NCBI GenBank assembly: GCA_025456015.1
Contig: JALOLK010000010.1
Span: forward strand, 1-44,487
Length of the DNA: 44,487 bases
Direction: 5' to 3'
Source of the DNA: Candidatus Nanopelagicales bacterium
Lineage (GTDB): Bacteria > Actinomycetota > Actinomycetes > S36-B12 > CAIYMF01
In this document: piece by piece, positions 19,363 through 28,119 of the stretch
Position numbering within the stretch: position 1 is the first letter of the stretch
How the letters are laid out: every line of letters begins with the position of its first letter
The notes under the pieces: generated by a model
Databases searched by the model: none
Told to the model about the DNA's origin: nothing
What the model saw: only the letters and a program-made list of their open reading frames with translations
Translations under genes and position numbers: made by a program

Positions 19363-21621
19363 GTGCGTCGTCGGTCCCGCATCAGCCTGGCAGCCGCCGT
19401 GGTCGGGTCGCTGCTGGCCAGCACCCTGGGCCTCGTGGGGGCTGCACCCGCCGCCGCGAACGCCACCATCACGTGCACGATCGTCGCGCCGGGCAACCCG
19501 GTGGTGACCTCCGTGAACGTGCCCGTGCAGGGCGTGGTCCAGTGCAGCCACCCGGCCGGCCTGCCGGTCACCTACGGGGTGGTCGCCTACAAGCTCGACG
19601 AGAACGGCCCGTTCAACGGCAAGGTCCAGCTGAACCCCGGCACCGGCGAGTTCAGCTACCAGCCCGGCTTCTACCCGCCCGACCCGGTCACCGGCAAGCA
19701 GGACAAGCTGCCCGAGTTCTCCGGCCCCGACTCGTTCAAGGTCATCGCGACGGCGACCGACGGCAGCCAGGGCCTGCTCGAGGTGCCCATCCTCATCCAG
19801 TCGAACCCCCGCAGCTGCGACCCCGCCTTCGTGGCCGAGACCCGTACGATGTTCAACGACCCGTCGGGGGACGATACGAAGCAGTACCAGATGCTGCGCC
19901 ACCTCATGCGGATGATCGACTGCACGCCACCGGTGAACCCCGACGGTACCCAGGCCAGCATCCGCTTCAGCTTCTACTCGCTGACCTACGCGCCGATCCA
20001 GGCCGCCCTCACGGCCGCGGTCCAGCGCGGCGTCTCGGTGCAGGCCCTCACGAACAGCCACTCGGACAAGTACCCGTCGTGGCGCGAGCTCACGCGCAAC
20101 CTCGGCACGGACACGCGGGCGGTGAACTTCACGACCACGTGCTGGCAGGGCTGCCTCACGCCGCGCCGCCCACCGGCGCCCGGGGAGCCCACGGCCTGGT
20201 ACGCGGCCGACTCGACCAACCTGACCGGGCGCACCGTGGTCTTCACCGACCGCAGCCTGCCCACGGGTGGCTCCCCGATCACGACCTGGCGCTGGGACTT
20301 CGGTGACGGCACCTTCGCCGACGGCCCCGGGCCGCACACGAAGACCTACGCCGCCGACGAGACCTATCGCACCTCGCTCACCGTGACCGACGCGGCGGGA
20401 CGCAGCCACACCACCACCGGCTCCAAGACCATCCCGGACAACATGGAGCCGATGTACCCCAGCCTGCACTCGAAGATCTACCTGTTCTCCACCGTGGGCA
20501 CCGGGGCGAACGCCCGCCGCTGGGTGTCGGCGTACAGCTCGGGCAACCCGACCTACCAGCAGGCGCGCAAGGGCTTCAACAACATGAACATCGCGGTGGG
20601 CGACCAGGCGATGTACGACATCCTGAACGGCTACTTCACCGACATGGTGCGGGCCTCGCGCGGCGAGCTGATCACCACCAACTACTTCCGCACGGCCAGC
20701 ACGCCGGGCAACCCGAGCACCGGTGCGCGGGCCACGATCGTGCACTTCCCGCCGCAGACCTCCGGGGACATCAACCGCGACATCCTCAAGTCCATCAAGT
20801 GCCGCTACCGCGACCGCAAGGGCACGCTCCGCCGCACGGACGTGAAGGTGTCGATGTTCGTGCTCACCCGCAAGGGCGTGGCCGGTGACCTCTGGCGCCT
20901 GGCGATGCAGCAGGGCTGCAACGTCGAGGTCGTCTACACGCAGATGAGCCAGCGCGTGCGTGGAGCCGACGGCCGGTGGCTGTCGAACGAGGACGGGGAG
21001 GAGGTGGGCTACGGCAGCGCCGACTGCCTGGCCACGCCGCCGACGCGGGTCATCGTGACCCCGGCCAGCAAGGGCCGTCCCGCCAAGCGCAAGGTGGTGC
21101 GCAACACCCTGAACGGCCCCGACGGCCTGTGCAGCGGCAGCTCCCTGCGCGGCGCCGTGCCGGTGACGTCCACCGGCACGTGGCTGGACCGGCGCAGCCC
21201 GTACGGCGGCGGCCGGCTCACGGTGCGCATGTCCTGCCCGGTGGCCCCCAAGTACGACCCGGTGAAGAAGACCTGGGCGGTCCTGTGCATCCGCAACGAC
21301 CTGTTCACCCACCACAAGGCGATGATGGTGAACGGCCACGTGCGCGGCCGGGTCCAGAAGTACGTGATGAGCGGATCGGCGAACTGGTCCTCGCCGGGCC
21401 TGCGCGCCTCCGACGAGATCATCACCGAGATCCAGGACGCCGGGACCCTCTACGACCAGTACGTGAAGAACTTCACGTTCATGAAGAAGGTCGTGGCCCG
21501 CAACAGCCTGAAGAAGAAGCGCTCCCGCTCGGCGCAGACCTACATGCTGCAGCTGAACTCCGGCCAGGTGCTCGACGTGCGCGGCATGACCGACGAGCAG
21601 CTCGCCGGCACGCTGGGGTAG
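19363..21621 (+). CDS. Secreted phospholipase D-like protein with an inserted PKD domain
   Basis: The protein is 752 aa. An N-terminal signal peptide ends near AAPAAANA (residue 33). Two HKD-type half-sites are seen: LHSKIYLF with GNPTYQQARKGFNN near residues 367-410, and THHKAMMVNG with SGSANWSSPGLRASDE near 647-688. A PKD-like beta domain (WDFGDGTFADG, YRTSLTVTDAAG) spans about residues 280-350, just before the first HKD half. Many cysteines suggest disulfides. The first region (residues 35-150) is a beta-rich Ig/cadherin-like part. It should cleave a phosphodiester outside the cell: lipid, nucleic acid or teichoic polymer. GTG 19363 has AGGAGG four bases upstream; a -10 box TACATT lies at 19331-19336. 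Confidence 0.85.
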   Translation: MRRRSRISLAAAVVGSLLASTLGLVGAAPAAANATITCTIVAPGNPVVTSVNVPVQGVVQCSHPAGLPVTYGVVAYKLDENGPFNGKVQLNPGTGEFSYQPGFYPPDPVTGKQDKLPEFSGPDSFKVIATATDGSQGLLEVPILIQSNPRSCDPAFVAETRTMFNDPSGDDTKQYQMLRHLMRMIDCTPPVNPDGTQASIRFSFYSLTYAPIQAALTAAVQRGVSVQALTNSHSDKYPSWRELTRNLGTDTRAVNFTTTCWQGCLTPRRPPAPGEPTAWYAADSTNLTGRTVVFTDRSLPTGGSPITTWRWDFGDGTFADGPGPHTKTYAADETYRTSLTVTDAAGRSHTTTGSKTIPDNMEPMYPSLHSKIYLFSTVGTGANARRWVSAYSSGNPTYQQARKGFNNMNIAVGDQAMYDILNGYFTDMVRASRGELITTNYFRTASTPGNPSTGARATIVHFPPQTSGDINRDILKSIKCRYRDRKGTLRRTDVKVSMFVLTRKGVAGDLWRLAMQQGCNVEVVYTQMSQRVRGADGRWLSNEDGEEVGYGSADCLATPPTRVIVTPASKGRPAKRKVVRNTLNGPDGLCSGSSLRGAVPVTSTGTWLDRRSPYGGGRLTVRMSCPVAPKYDPVKKTWAVLCIRNDLFTHHKAMMVNGHVRGRVQKYVMSGSANWSSPGLRASDEIITEIQDAGTLYDQYVKNFTFMKKVVARNSLKKKRSRSAQTYMLQLNSGQVLDVRGMTDEQLAGTLG

Positions 21622-21671
21622 CGCGGGCCACGGCGACGGGGGGAGCCGGGCGCGGGCCGGCCGGGGGCGCG

Positions 21672-22796
21672 TCAGTCCTGCGCGGGCGGGGCGAAGAAGC
21701 GGATCAGCGCGGCGGTGATCGCCTTGGCGATCGCGTCCCGGCCGTCGGGCTGGCCCAGGCGCGCGGCGTCGGCCGGGTTGGTCAGGTAGCCCAGGTCCAC
21801 GTGCACGGCGGGCATGCGGGTCAGCCGCAGCATCTCCCAGGCCTTGGGGTGCGCCCCACAGCTGCCGGCGTCGGTGCGCACGGTGATCTCGTCCAGCAGC
21901 AGCTCGGCCAGCGTCCGCCCGGCGACCGAGGCGTTGGCGCCGGTGCCGCTGCCGAAGAAGAACGCGGCCACGCCGTGCGCCGCCGGGTTGGGGTGGGCGT
22001 CGCAGTGCAGGGACACCACGACGTCGGCGCCCACCTCGTTGGCGATCGAGGCCCGGGCGGCCTCGTCGAACGCCGTGTGCCCTGGCCGCGCCGGCCCGGT
22101 GACCAGCACGGTGGTCCCCAGCGCGGCGAGCCGTCCCTCGACGCGGGCCGCGATGTCCGCGGCGATGTCCTGCTCGGACAGGCCGCTGCCCGTGTGGCCG
22201 CGGCGCACCTGGTCGGGCCCGGCGTCGAGCACGACGACCTTGTGGGTCACCCCCGTGCGCAGGACCTCGAAGGCCTGCTGCTCGCGCAACAGCGTCGAGG
22301 CCCCCCCGCTGACCGTCCGGGTGAGCCGCGACAGCGCGCGGAAGGTCTCCGGACCCGCCGTGCCATCGGTCGGCAGTCCCACGTTGAGCTGGAACTCGCG
22401 CACCGCATGGTCGGTGCTGCGCCCGAAGATGCCGTCGATGCGCCCGGGCGAGAAGCCCAGGCCGGTCAGTCGCTCCTGCAGCGTGACCACGTCGTCGCCG
22501 ACCATGGCGTGCCCGGGGAGGAACTGCAGCACGCGGTCACCCAGGCGCCACCGGGCCTCCTCGAGGCGACGGTAGGTCTGCGGCCCGACGACCCCGTCGA
22601 CCGGCAGCCCCCGCTCCTGCTGGAAGTGCCGCACGGCCACGTCGACGGCCTCGTCGAAGCAGTCGCCATCCCCGTCGGCCAGCAGGCCGAGCCGATGCAG
22701 GCGCGCCCGCACCTCGGCGACCATGGGGCCGCTGTCATCGAGCCGGCAGCGCTGGTGGGCGCCGGTCCCGGGCCGGGTCGACGTGGGCTGGCTCAC
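21672..22796 (-). CDS. cwlM: CwlM-like regulator of peptidoglycan synthesis (amidase_3 fold)
   Basis: The 374-aa protein has no signal peptide, so it is cytoplasmic. Two peptidoglycan-binding-like repeats span about residues 17-77 and 95-155, followed by an N-acetylmuramoyl-L-alanine amidase (amidase_3) fold over 185-370. Compared with active amidases, the first zinc histidine of the DPGH motif is Pro194 (LDAGPD), Glu208 and His264 are kept, and the catalytic Glu near the end is Asp333 (VHVDLGYLTN). In mycobacteria CwlM is not a hydrolase but activates MurA and contacts MurJ and FhaA. The sequence here supports that role. The gene starts three bases after trxA, in the order trxB-trxA-cwlM. 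Confidence 0.88.
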   Translation of the reverse strand: MSQPTSTRPGTGAHQRCRLDDSGPMVAEVRARLHRLGLLADGDGDCFDEAVDVAVRHFQQERGLPVDGVVGPQTYRRLEEARWRLGDRVLQFLPGHAMVGDDVVTLQERLTGLGFSPGRIDGIFGRSTDHAVREFQLNVGLPTDGTAGPETFRALSRLTRTVSGGASTLLREQQAFEVLRTGVTHKVVVLDAGPDQVRRGHTGSGLSEQDIAADIAARVEGRLAALGTTVLVTGPARPGHTAFDEAARASIANEVGADVVVSLHCDAHPNPAAHGVAAFFFGSGTGANASVAGRTLAELLLDEITVRTDAGSCGAHPKAWEMLRLTRMPAVHVDLGYLTNPADAARLGQPDGRDAIAKAITAALIRFFAPPAQD

Positions 22797-22799
22797 GGT

Positions 22800-23120
22800 C
22801 TACAGGAACTCGGCGAGGTCCTTGAGCAGCGCGGCCTTGGGCTTGGCACCGATGATCTGCTTGACGACCTTGCCGCCCTGGAACACGTTGAGCGTCGGGA
22901 TCGAGACGATCCCGTAGTCCGAGGCCGTGCGGGGGTTCTCGTCCACGTTCAGCTTGGCGATCGTGAGCTTGTCGCCGTGCGTGGCGTCGATCTCCTCGAG
23001 GATCGGGGCGATCATCCGGCAGGGGCCGCACCACACCGCCCAGTAGTCGACGAGCACGGGCTTGTCGGACAGCAGGACGTCGTCGGCGAACGTCGCGTCC
23101 GTGACGGTCTTCAGCGCCAT
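22800..23120 (-). CDS. trxA: Thioredoxin
   Basis: This is a 106-aa thiol-disulfide carrier with the canonical active site WAVWCGPCRM. The cis-proline loop is VSIPTLNVFQGG, and the C-terminal helix is KAALLKDLAEFL. It is reduced by the thioredoxin reductase encoded just upstream and passes electrons to ribonucleotide reductase and other targets. The ATG at 23120 is preferred over one at 23135 because AGGAG lies seven bases before it. It sits 84 bp after trxB and three bases before cwlM. Confidence 0.97.
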   Translation of the reverse strand: MALKTVTDATFADDVLLSDKPVLVDYWAVWCGPCRMIAPILEEIDATHGDKLTIAKLNVDENPRTASDYGIVSIPTLNVFQGGKVVKQIIGAKPKAALLKDLAEFL

Positions 23121-23204
23121 TGGGGAGCTCCTCATCGGTGGATCGGCGGCCCATCGTAACCGGGACGGCAGCCCCGGGCCCGAGCCGCGCAGGGGTGGGC
23201 CGGG

Positions 23205-24173
23205 TCAGGCGCTGGCGACCAGGGCGTGCTCGCGTGCGGCGAGGTAGCGCTCGGCATCCAGGGCCGCGGCGCAGCCCGTGCCCGCCGCCGTGATGGCCTG
23301 CCGGTAGGTGTGGTCCACGAGGTCGCCGGCGGCGAACACGCCGGGCAGCACCAGGCCGTTGTGCAGCACCCGGGTGGTCCGGCCCTCGACGAGGACGTAC
23401 CCGGCGGCGTCGGTGTCGATCTGGTCGCGCACCAGCTCGGAGCGCGGGTCGTGGCCGATCGCGATGAACAGCCCGGTGATCGCCAGCTCACGGGTGTCCC
23501 CGGTGCGCACGTCGGCCAGGGTGACCCCGGACACCTTGTCCTGGCCGTGGATCGCGGTGACCGCGCTGTCCCAGGCGAACCGGATCTTGGGGTTGGTCAG
23601 CGCGCGCTCGGCCATGATCCGGCTGGCCCGCAGCTCGCTGCGCCGGTGCACGATCGTGACCGACTCGGCGAACTTCGTGAGGAACAGCGCCTCCTCGACG
23701 GCAGAGTCCCCGCCACCGACCACCGCGATGTCCTGTCCCCGGAAGAAGAACCCGTCGCAGGTCGCGCACCAGGACACGCCGTGCCCGGACAGGCGCTTCT
23801 CGTCGGGCAGGCCCAGCTCGCGGTAGCCCGAGCCCATGGCCAGCACGACCGCGTGGGCGCGGTGCTCGTTGCCCTCGCCGTCCCAGACGACCTTCACCTC
23901 GCCGGTGAGGTCCATGCGGGTCACGTCGTCGGTCACCAGCTCGGCGCCGAAGCGCTCGGCCTGGCCGCGCAGGTTGTCCATGAGGTCCGGGCCCATGATC
24001 CCCTGCGGGAAGCCGGGGAAGTTCTCCACCTCGGTGGTGTTCATGAGCGCGCCCCCGGCGGTCACCGCCCCCTCGAACACCAGCGGCGTGAGCGCTGCGC
24101 GCGCTGCGTAGATGGCCGCGGTGTACCCGGATGGGCCGGAGCCCACGATGATGACCTCACGCACGTCTGACAC
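23205..24173 (-). CDS. trxB: Thioredoxin-disulfide reductase
   Basis: This is a flavoprotein that reduces thioredoxin with NADPH. At 322 aa it has the standard length. The FAD site is [19 protein letters not shown], the redox-active pair is in [11 protein letters not shown], the NADPH site is [17 protein letters not shown], and the second FAD motif is [21 protein letters not shown]. The GTG start at 24173 follows AGGGGA. A TAGGAT -10 box on the minus strand lies roughly 60 bp upstream. The order pseudokinase-trxB-trxA-cwlM mirrors the mycobacterial sigM-trxB2-trxC-cwlM region, although sigM is missing here. Confidence 0.97.
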   Translation of the reverse strand: MSDVREVIIVGSGPSGYTAAIYAARAALTPLVFEGAVTAGGALMNTTEVENFPGFPQGIMGPDLMDNLRGQAERFGAELVTDDVTRMDLTGEVKVVWDGEGNEHRAHAVVLAMGSGYRELGLPDEKRLSGHGVSWCATCDGFFFRGQDIAVVGGGDSAVEEALFLTKFAESVTIVHRRSELRASRIMAERALTNPKIRFAWDSAVTAIHGQDKVSGVTLADVRTGDTRELAITGLFIAIGHDPRSELVRDQIDTDAAGYVLVEGRTTRVLHNGLVLPGVFAAGDLVDHTYRQAITAAGTGCAAALDAERYLAAREHALVASA

Positions 24174-24287
24174 GTCGAGTTCCCCTTGATCCGCCCCGTG
24201 CGACGATGCGCGGGGCCAGTGCTGGAGCCAACATCCTAGGACCGGGGCTGATTCCCGGGCCCGGGGGCGCGGGCGGCGGCACCGCGC

Positions 24288-25712
24288 TCAGCTGGTGACC
24301 GCGATCTCCCGGATGCCGCCGCGCCACCCGCCGTCGACCTGGGGCAGGCCGGTCAGCCAGATGAGCACGTAGCGCGCCGAGGTGGGGTCCGGGCTCTTGA
24401 GGGTGACCTGCTCGCCGGCCTCGGTGGCCTGGGCCATCACGTCGTAGTCACGGGGGTCGTTGCCTGGGTCGTTGCTGGTGAGCACCTGCAGGTCGGTGCC
24501 GTTGCCCACCAGCTCGAGCTCGACCCGGCCGATCGCGCGCGGCGCGCCGAGGTCGACCAGCAGGCCCACGCCCGGCTTGTCGAGGCTCTTGTTGTAGTAG
24601 GTGACCGTGCGCCACGCCGTGTTGGGGTCGCCGTCGTAGGCGAACGGCACGCGGCCCGGGTTCTCCTCGCCGTTGCCCAGCGGGTCGAAGTCGCGGGCCC
24701 CGGCGATCCGGTAGTCCACCGGCTCGGGTGCCTCGCTGGCCGTGGGCGTCGGGGACGGGCTCGGCGACGGGCTCGGGAGGGGGGCCGCCACCTCGGCCTC
24801 GCTGCCCAGCAGCCGCCAGCCCAGGCCGGCCAGGACCAGCACGAACGCGAGGATGCCCACGCCCAGGGCGATCCGGGCCAGGCCCGAGCTGGGCCGCTCG
24901 GCCTGTGGCCGGGCGGTGAGCGGTCGGCGCTCCCCGTGCAGGTCGGTCAGGCTCGCCCCGAGGGCCTCGCGGGCCTGGCTGGCCGAGCCCACCGCGGGCC
25001 GTCCGCGGCCGGCGATCGGCACCACGGTCCGGGCGCAGAACTCGTCGAGGGGCTCGGGGATCTCGGCGAGCAGCCGGGATGGCGGGGGGATCGCCCCGGA
25101 CACCTCCGGCGCGGCGGGCAGGCCCTCGGTCGCCGGGCCCGGCCATCGGGCGGTCAGGCAGGCGTAGAGCAGCGCGCCGACGCCGTGCAGGTCGGCACGC
25201 ACCGGGTCGCCCTCAGCGGCGGGATCCACCCCGGCGAGGACCGCGTCGAGGCCCAGGCCCGTGATGCGCACCTCGCCGTCGTCGCAGATGAGCACGTTCG
25301 AGGGCCGCAGGCGCCCGTGCGCGATGCCGTGGGCGTGCGCGGACTCCAGCGCGCCGGCCACCTCGTAGGCGATCCGGTTGGCCTCCTGGGCCGGCAGCGG
25401 CTCGGTGAGGTGGTCGCGCAGCACCTCGCCGGCGCACCACTCGGTGACGACCACGAGGAACTCGTCGGTGTCGAAGACGTCGAGGATGCGCACGATGCGT
25501 CGGTCGTCGACCGTGGCGGCCGTCCGGGTGGACAGGCGCAGGTCGGCCATGAGGTCCTCGGCCCGGGGCACCAGCCACAGGGCGACCTCGCGGTTCAGGG
25601 TGCTGTCGACGGCCCGCCAGATCTGGCAGCCGTGGCGCTCCTCGACGAGGTCGGCGAGCGTGAACCGACCCACCTGGCGGTTGGGCGCGACGCCGGCCCG
25701 GTGCTCGCTCAC
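24288..25712 (-). CDS. MurJ-associated pseudokinase with discoidin-like C-terminal domain
   Basis: The 474-aa protein has an N-terminal protein-kinase fold (residues 16-270), a membrane helix near 291-312 (IALGVGILAFVLVLAGLGW), a Ser/Pro linker and a C-terminal beta-sandwich (about 345-474, with FAYDGDPNTAWRTVTY and LLVDLG) typical of F5/8C-like sugar-binding domains. Kinase residues are lost: Trp46 replaces the VAIK lysine, the HRD loop reads HGRLRPSNV and the DFG motif reads GLG. In mycobacteria the same pseudokinase and extracellular domain form the C-terminus of MviN/MurJ, which binds FhaA when phosphorylated. Here it is a separate gene near murJ. The GTG start at 25712 lies seven bases after a TAGCAT -10 box, so it is probably leaderless. 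Confidence 0.85.
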   Translation of the reverse strand: MSEHRAGVAPNRQVGRFTLADLVEERHGCQIWRAVDSTLNREVALWLVPRAEDLMADLRLSTRTAATVDDRRIVRILDVFDTDEFLVVVTEWCAGEVLRDHLTEPLPAQEANRIAYEVAGALESAHAHGIAHGRLRPSNVLICDDGEVRITGLGLDAVLAGVDPAAEGDPVRADLHGVGALLYACLTARWPGPATEGLPAAPEVSGAIPPPSRLLAEIPEPLDEFCARTVVPIAGRGRPAVGSASQAREALGASLTDLHGERRPLTARPQAERPSSGLARIALGVGILAFVLVLAGLGWRLLGSEAEVAAPLPSPSPSPSPTPTASEAPEPVDYRIAGARDFDPLGNGEENPGRVPFAYDGDPNTAWRTVTYYNKSLDKPGVGLLVDLGAPRAIGRVELELVGNGTDLQVLTSNDPGNDPRDYDVMAQATEAGEQVTLKSPDPTSARYVLIWLTGLPQVDGGWRGGIREIAVTS

Positions 25713-25831
25713 GGCAGGAATGCTAGGCCACGAGGGGCGCGGCACCCAGCACGCCATCCCGGGTGGGGCGGACCGCGACTGACCCCGTTCGGCCGATCAA
25801 GGGCCCCCCCGCCGGTGCCGATCCAACCCCC

Positions 25832-26230
25832 ATGCGAGGGGCATCGGCCGGCCGCGACGAGGGCGGGATCGTCCTGGGATGGCTGCTGCGCGTCAGCGCC
25901 GTGCTCCTGGTGCTGGGCGTGATCGGCTTCGACGTCATGTCGCTGGCCTACACGAACGTGACGACCGTCGACGACGCCGGCATCGTCGCCGGCAGCGGGG
26001 CGATGCTGCTCATGGAGCAGCCAGGCGCGTACGAGGCCGCGCGGGACGAGTCGCTGCAGGTCGCCGACCAGCTCGGGGTGCGGCTGCGTGCGCGCGACTG
26101 GTGGATCGACGAGGAGGGCGAGGTGCACGTCACGGTGAGTCGCCGGGCGCACTCGCTGGCCCTGCAGCACGTGCCCCAGCTGGAGCGCTACCTCACCGTG
26201 CGGGCCGTGGGCACGGCGATGGCCGGCTGA
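25832..26230 (+). CDS. Small membrane-anchored protein, TadE-like N-terminus possible
   Basis: The 132-aa product (ATG 25832) starts with a short polar stretch, then RDEGGIVLGWLLRVSAVLLVLGV, a single membrane helix at about residues 12-34. The rest is a soluble, outward or inward domain with regularly spaced acidic residues. The D-E-G before the helix recalls TadE/TadG and Flp-type pilus-like proteins, but this similarity is weak and I claim no function. It lies on the plus strand between the minus-strand murJ and pseudokinase genes. No ribosome binding site is evident; an upstream in-frame ATG at 25763 gives a Pro-rich extension. Confidence 0.65.
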   Translation: MRGASAGRDEGGIVLGWLLRVSAVLLVLGVIGFDVMSLAYTNVTTVDDAGIVAGSGAMLLMEQPGAYEAARDESLQVADQLGVRLRARDWWIDEEGEVHVTVSRRAHSLALQHVPQLERYLTVRAVGTAMAG

Positions 26231-26301
26231 CCCTGGTCCCAGGGACAGCGGCGGTCCTGGGGCAGGTCGTTGTCCCACCCCCCATCACGGCAGCCCCCGC
26301 C

Positions 26302-28119
26302 TCAGCGGCCCAGCCGTCGACGGACCAGCCCCACCACGTCGGCCACCTCGCGGATGCGCAGCAGGCGGGCCGCCAGCAGGTACGCCAGCATCCCCGCGGC
26401 CCCGGCGACCGCCAGGGTGAGCGCCTTGAGCAGCCACGACTGCCACAGGTCGGGCAGGCCGCGGTCGGCCGCCCAGAAGACCAGCGCCGCCGCTGCGCCG
26501 GCCACCAGGCCCGCCACCAGCATGCGGGCCACGGCGACCCAGGTCGCGCGGGTGTGCAGTCCGCCGACCCGGCGGGACAGCACGGGCCAGGCCACGACCA
26601 TCATCACCCAGTAGGTCACCCCCAGCGCCAGGCCGATCGCGGGCACCTTCCACTCGGTGGGGACCAGCGCGAACAGCACGATGCTCAGGGCCACGTTGAT
26701 CGCGTTGAGGACCACCGAGAGGAAGAAGGGGGTCCTGGTGTCCTCCATCGCGTACCAGCCGCGCAGCAGGATGAAGTAGATCGAGAACGGCACCAGGCCC
26801 AGCAGCATGCCGATGACGGTCAGCCCGATCTGCTGCGCCGCGTCGATCCCGGAGGCCCCGAAGCCGAACAGCAGCGAGGCCAGCAGCGGCGCCGTCGGGA
26901 TGAGCACGGCGGTGATCGGCACCACGAGGGCCGTGACCGTGCGGGTGGTGTCGGCCAGCGAGCGGGCCAGGACGTCGAACTGCCGCGCATGGGCGACCCG
27001 GCTCAGGCCCGGCAGCAGCGCGGTCACCAGGGACACGGTCACGATCGAGTGCGGCAGGAAGAAGATCAGGTAGGCCTTCTGGTAGGTCGTGATCCCGGCG
27101 GGCGGCAGCCCCTCGGCCACCGCCAGCACGTTGGCGGTGGTGGCCAGCCGGCTGTGCACCACGAAGGACACCTGGTTGGCGGCCAGCAGGCCCAGCGTCC
27201 ACAGCGCCAGGCCGCCGGTCTTGCCCAGTCCCCAGCCGCGCCAGTCGAAGCGGGGCCGCCAGTGGTACCCGCTCGAGGACAGGAACGGCACCAGCAGCAG
27301 CGCCTGGGCGGCCACGGCCACGGTCGAGCCCACCCCCAGCCAGAGGGCCTGCTCCTGGGTGAGCGTGCCGCCCTGCACGGCCGTGGGCCCGGCCACGGCC
27401 AGGAAGCCGAGGAAGACCGCGATGGCGACCACGTTGTTCGCGATCGGGGCGTACATGGGCGGGCCGAAGCGCCCCCGGGCGTTGAGCACCTGGGACAGCA
27501 GCGTGAACAGGCCGTAGAAGAACACCTGCGGCAGGCAGTAGCGGGCGAAGGCGGTGGCCAGGTCCAGCTCGGCCTGGGAGTACTCGGGCGAGGCGTAGAT
27601 GCGGGTCAGCCAGGGCGCGAGCAGCAGCGAGACGACGGTGAGCCCCAGCAGCACGACCATGGTCAGGGTGATGAGGCGATCGGCGAACCCGGCACCGTCG
27701 TCGGAGTCCTCGCGCATGCGGCGCACCAGCTGCGGCACGAACACGGCGTTCATCGCCCCGCCCACGGTCAGCACGTAGACGGTGTTCGGGATCGTGTTGC
27801 CCACGGTGAAGAGGTCGGCGACCACGCCCAGCCCCAGTGCGGCGGTCATCGCGATGTCGCGGACCAGGCCCGTGAGCCGGCTGATGATCGTGCCCACGGC
27901 CATCATCGCGCCCTGCTGCACCAGCTCCCCCTGGCGTGGCGCGGCCACGGCCTCGAGCTCGCCGGTCACGTCGGGGTCCATGGCCAGGCTGGCGCTCGCG
28001 GCGGGCTCGGGCCGGCCGGCGGTGTCCTCGGCGGCGGTGTCGCGGGCTCCCGCAGCGGTGGGATCGGGCGCGCCGGGCTCGGGCACCGGCTCGCCGTCCG
28101 GGCGCGACGGGTCAGCCAC
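26302..28119 (-). CDS. murJ: Lipid II flippase MurJ
   Basis: MurJ moves lipid II across the membrane for peptidoglycan assembly. The 605-aa protein has a Pro/Ala-rich cytoplasmic N-terminus of about 65 residues. The MOP-superfamily core with roughly 14 helices follows, starting QQGAMMAVGTIISRLTGLVRDIAMTAALG, the conserved first MurJ helix with its arginines. The segment GGAMNAVFVPQLVRRM is also typical. The short C-terminus ends LVRRRLGR, with no kinase domain. The GTG start overlaps the end of the DUF6049 gene by eight bases, so the Nudix-DUF6049-MurJ genes form one translationally coupled unit. Confidence 0.95.
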   Translation of the reverse strand: MADPSRPDGEPVPEPGAPDPTAAGARDTAAEDTAGRPEPAASASLAMDPDVTGELEAVAAPRQGELVQQGAMMAVGTIISRLTGLVRDIAMTAALGLGVVADLFTVGNTIPNTVYVLTVGGAMNAVFVPQLVRRMREDSDDGAGFADRLITLTMVVLLGLTVVSLLLAPWLTRIYASPEYSQAELDLATAFARYCLPQVFFYGLFTLLSQVLNARGRFGPPMYAPIANNVVAIAVFLGFLAVAGPTAVQGGTLTQEQALWLGVGSTVAVAAQALLLVPFLSSSGYHWRPRFDWRGWGLGKTGGLALWTLGLLAANQVSFVVHSRLATTANVLAVAEGLPPAGITTYQKAYLIFFLPHSIVTVSLVTALLPGLSRVAHARQFDVLARSLADTTRTVTALVVPITAVLIPTAPLLASLLFGFGASGIDAAQQIGLTVIGMLLGLVPFSIYFILLRGWYAMEDTRTPFFLSVVLNAINVALSIVLFALVPTEWKVPAIGLALGVTYWVMMVVAWPVLSRRVGGLHTRATWVAVARMLVAGLVAGAAAALVFWAADRGLPDLWQSWLLKALTLAVAGAAGMLAYLLAARLLRIREVADVVGLVRRRLGR

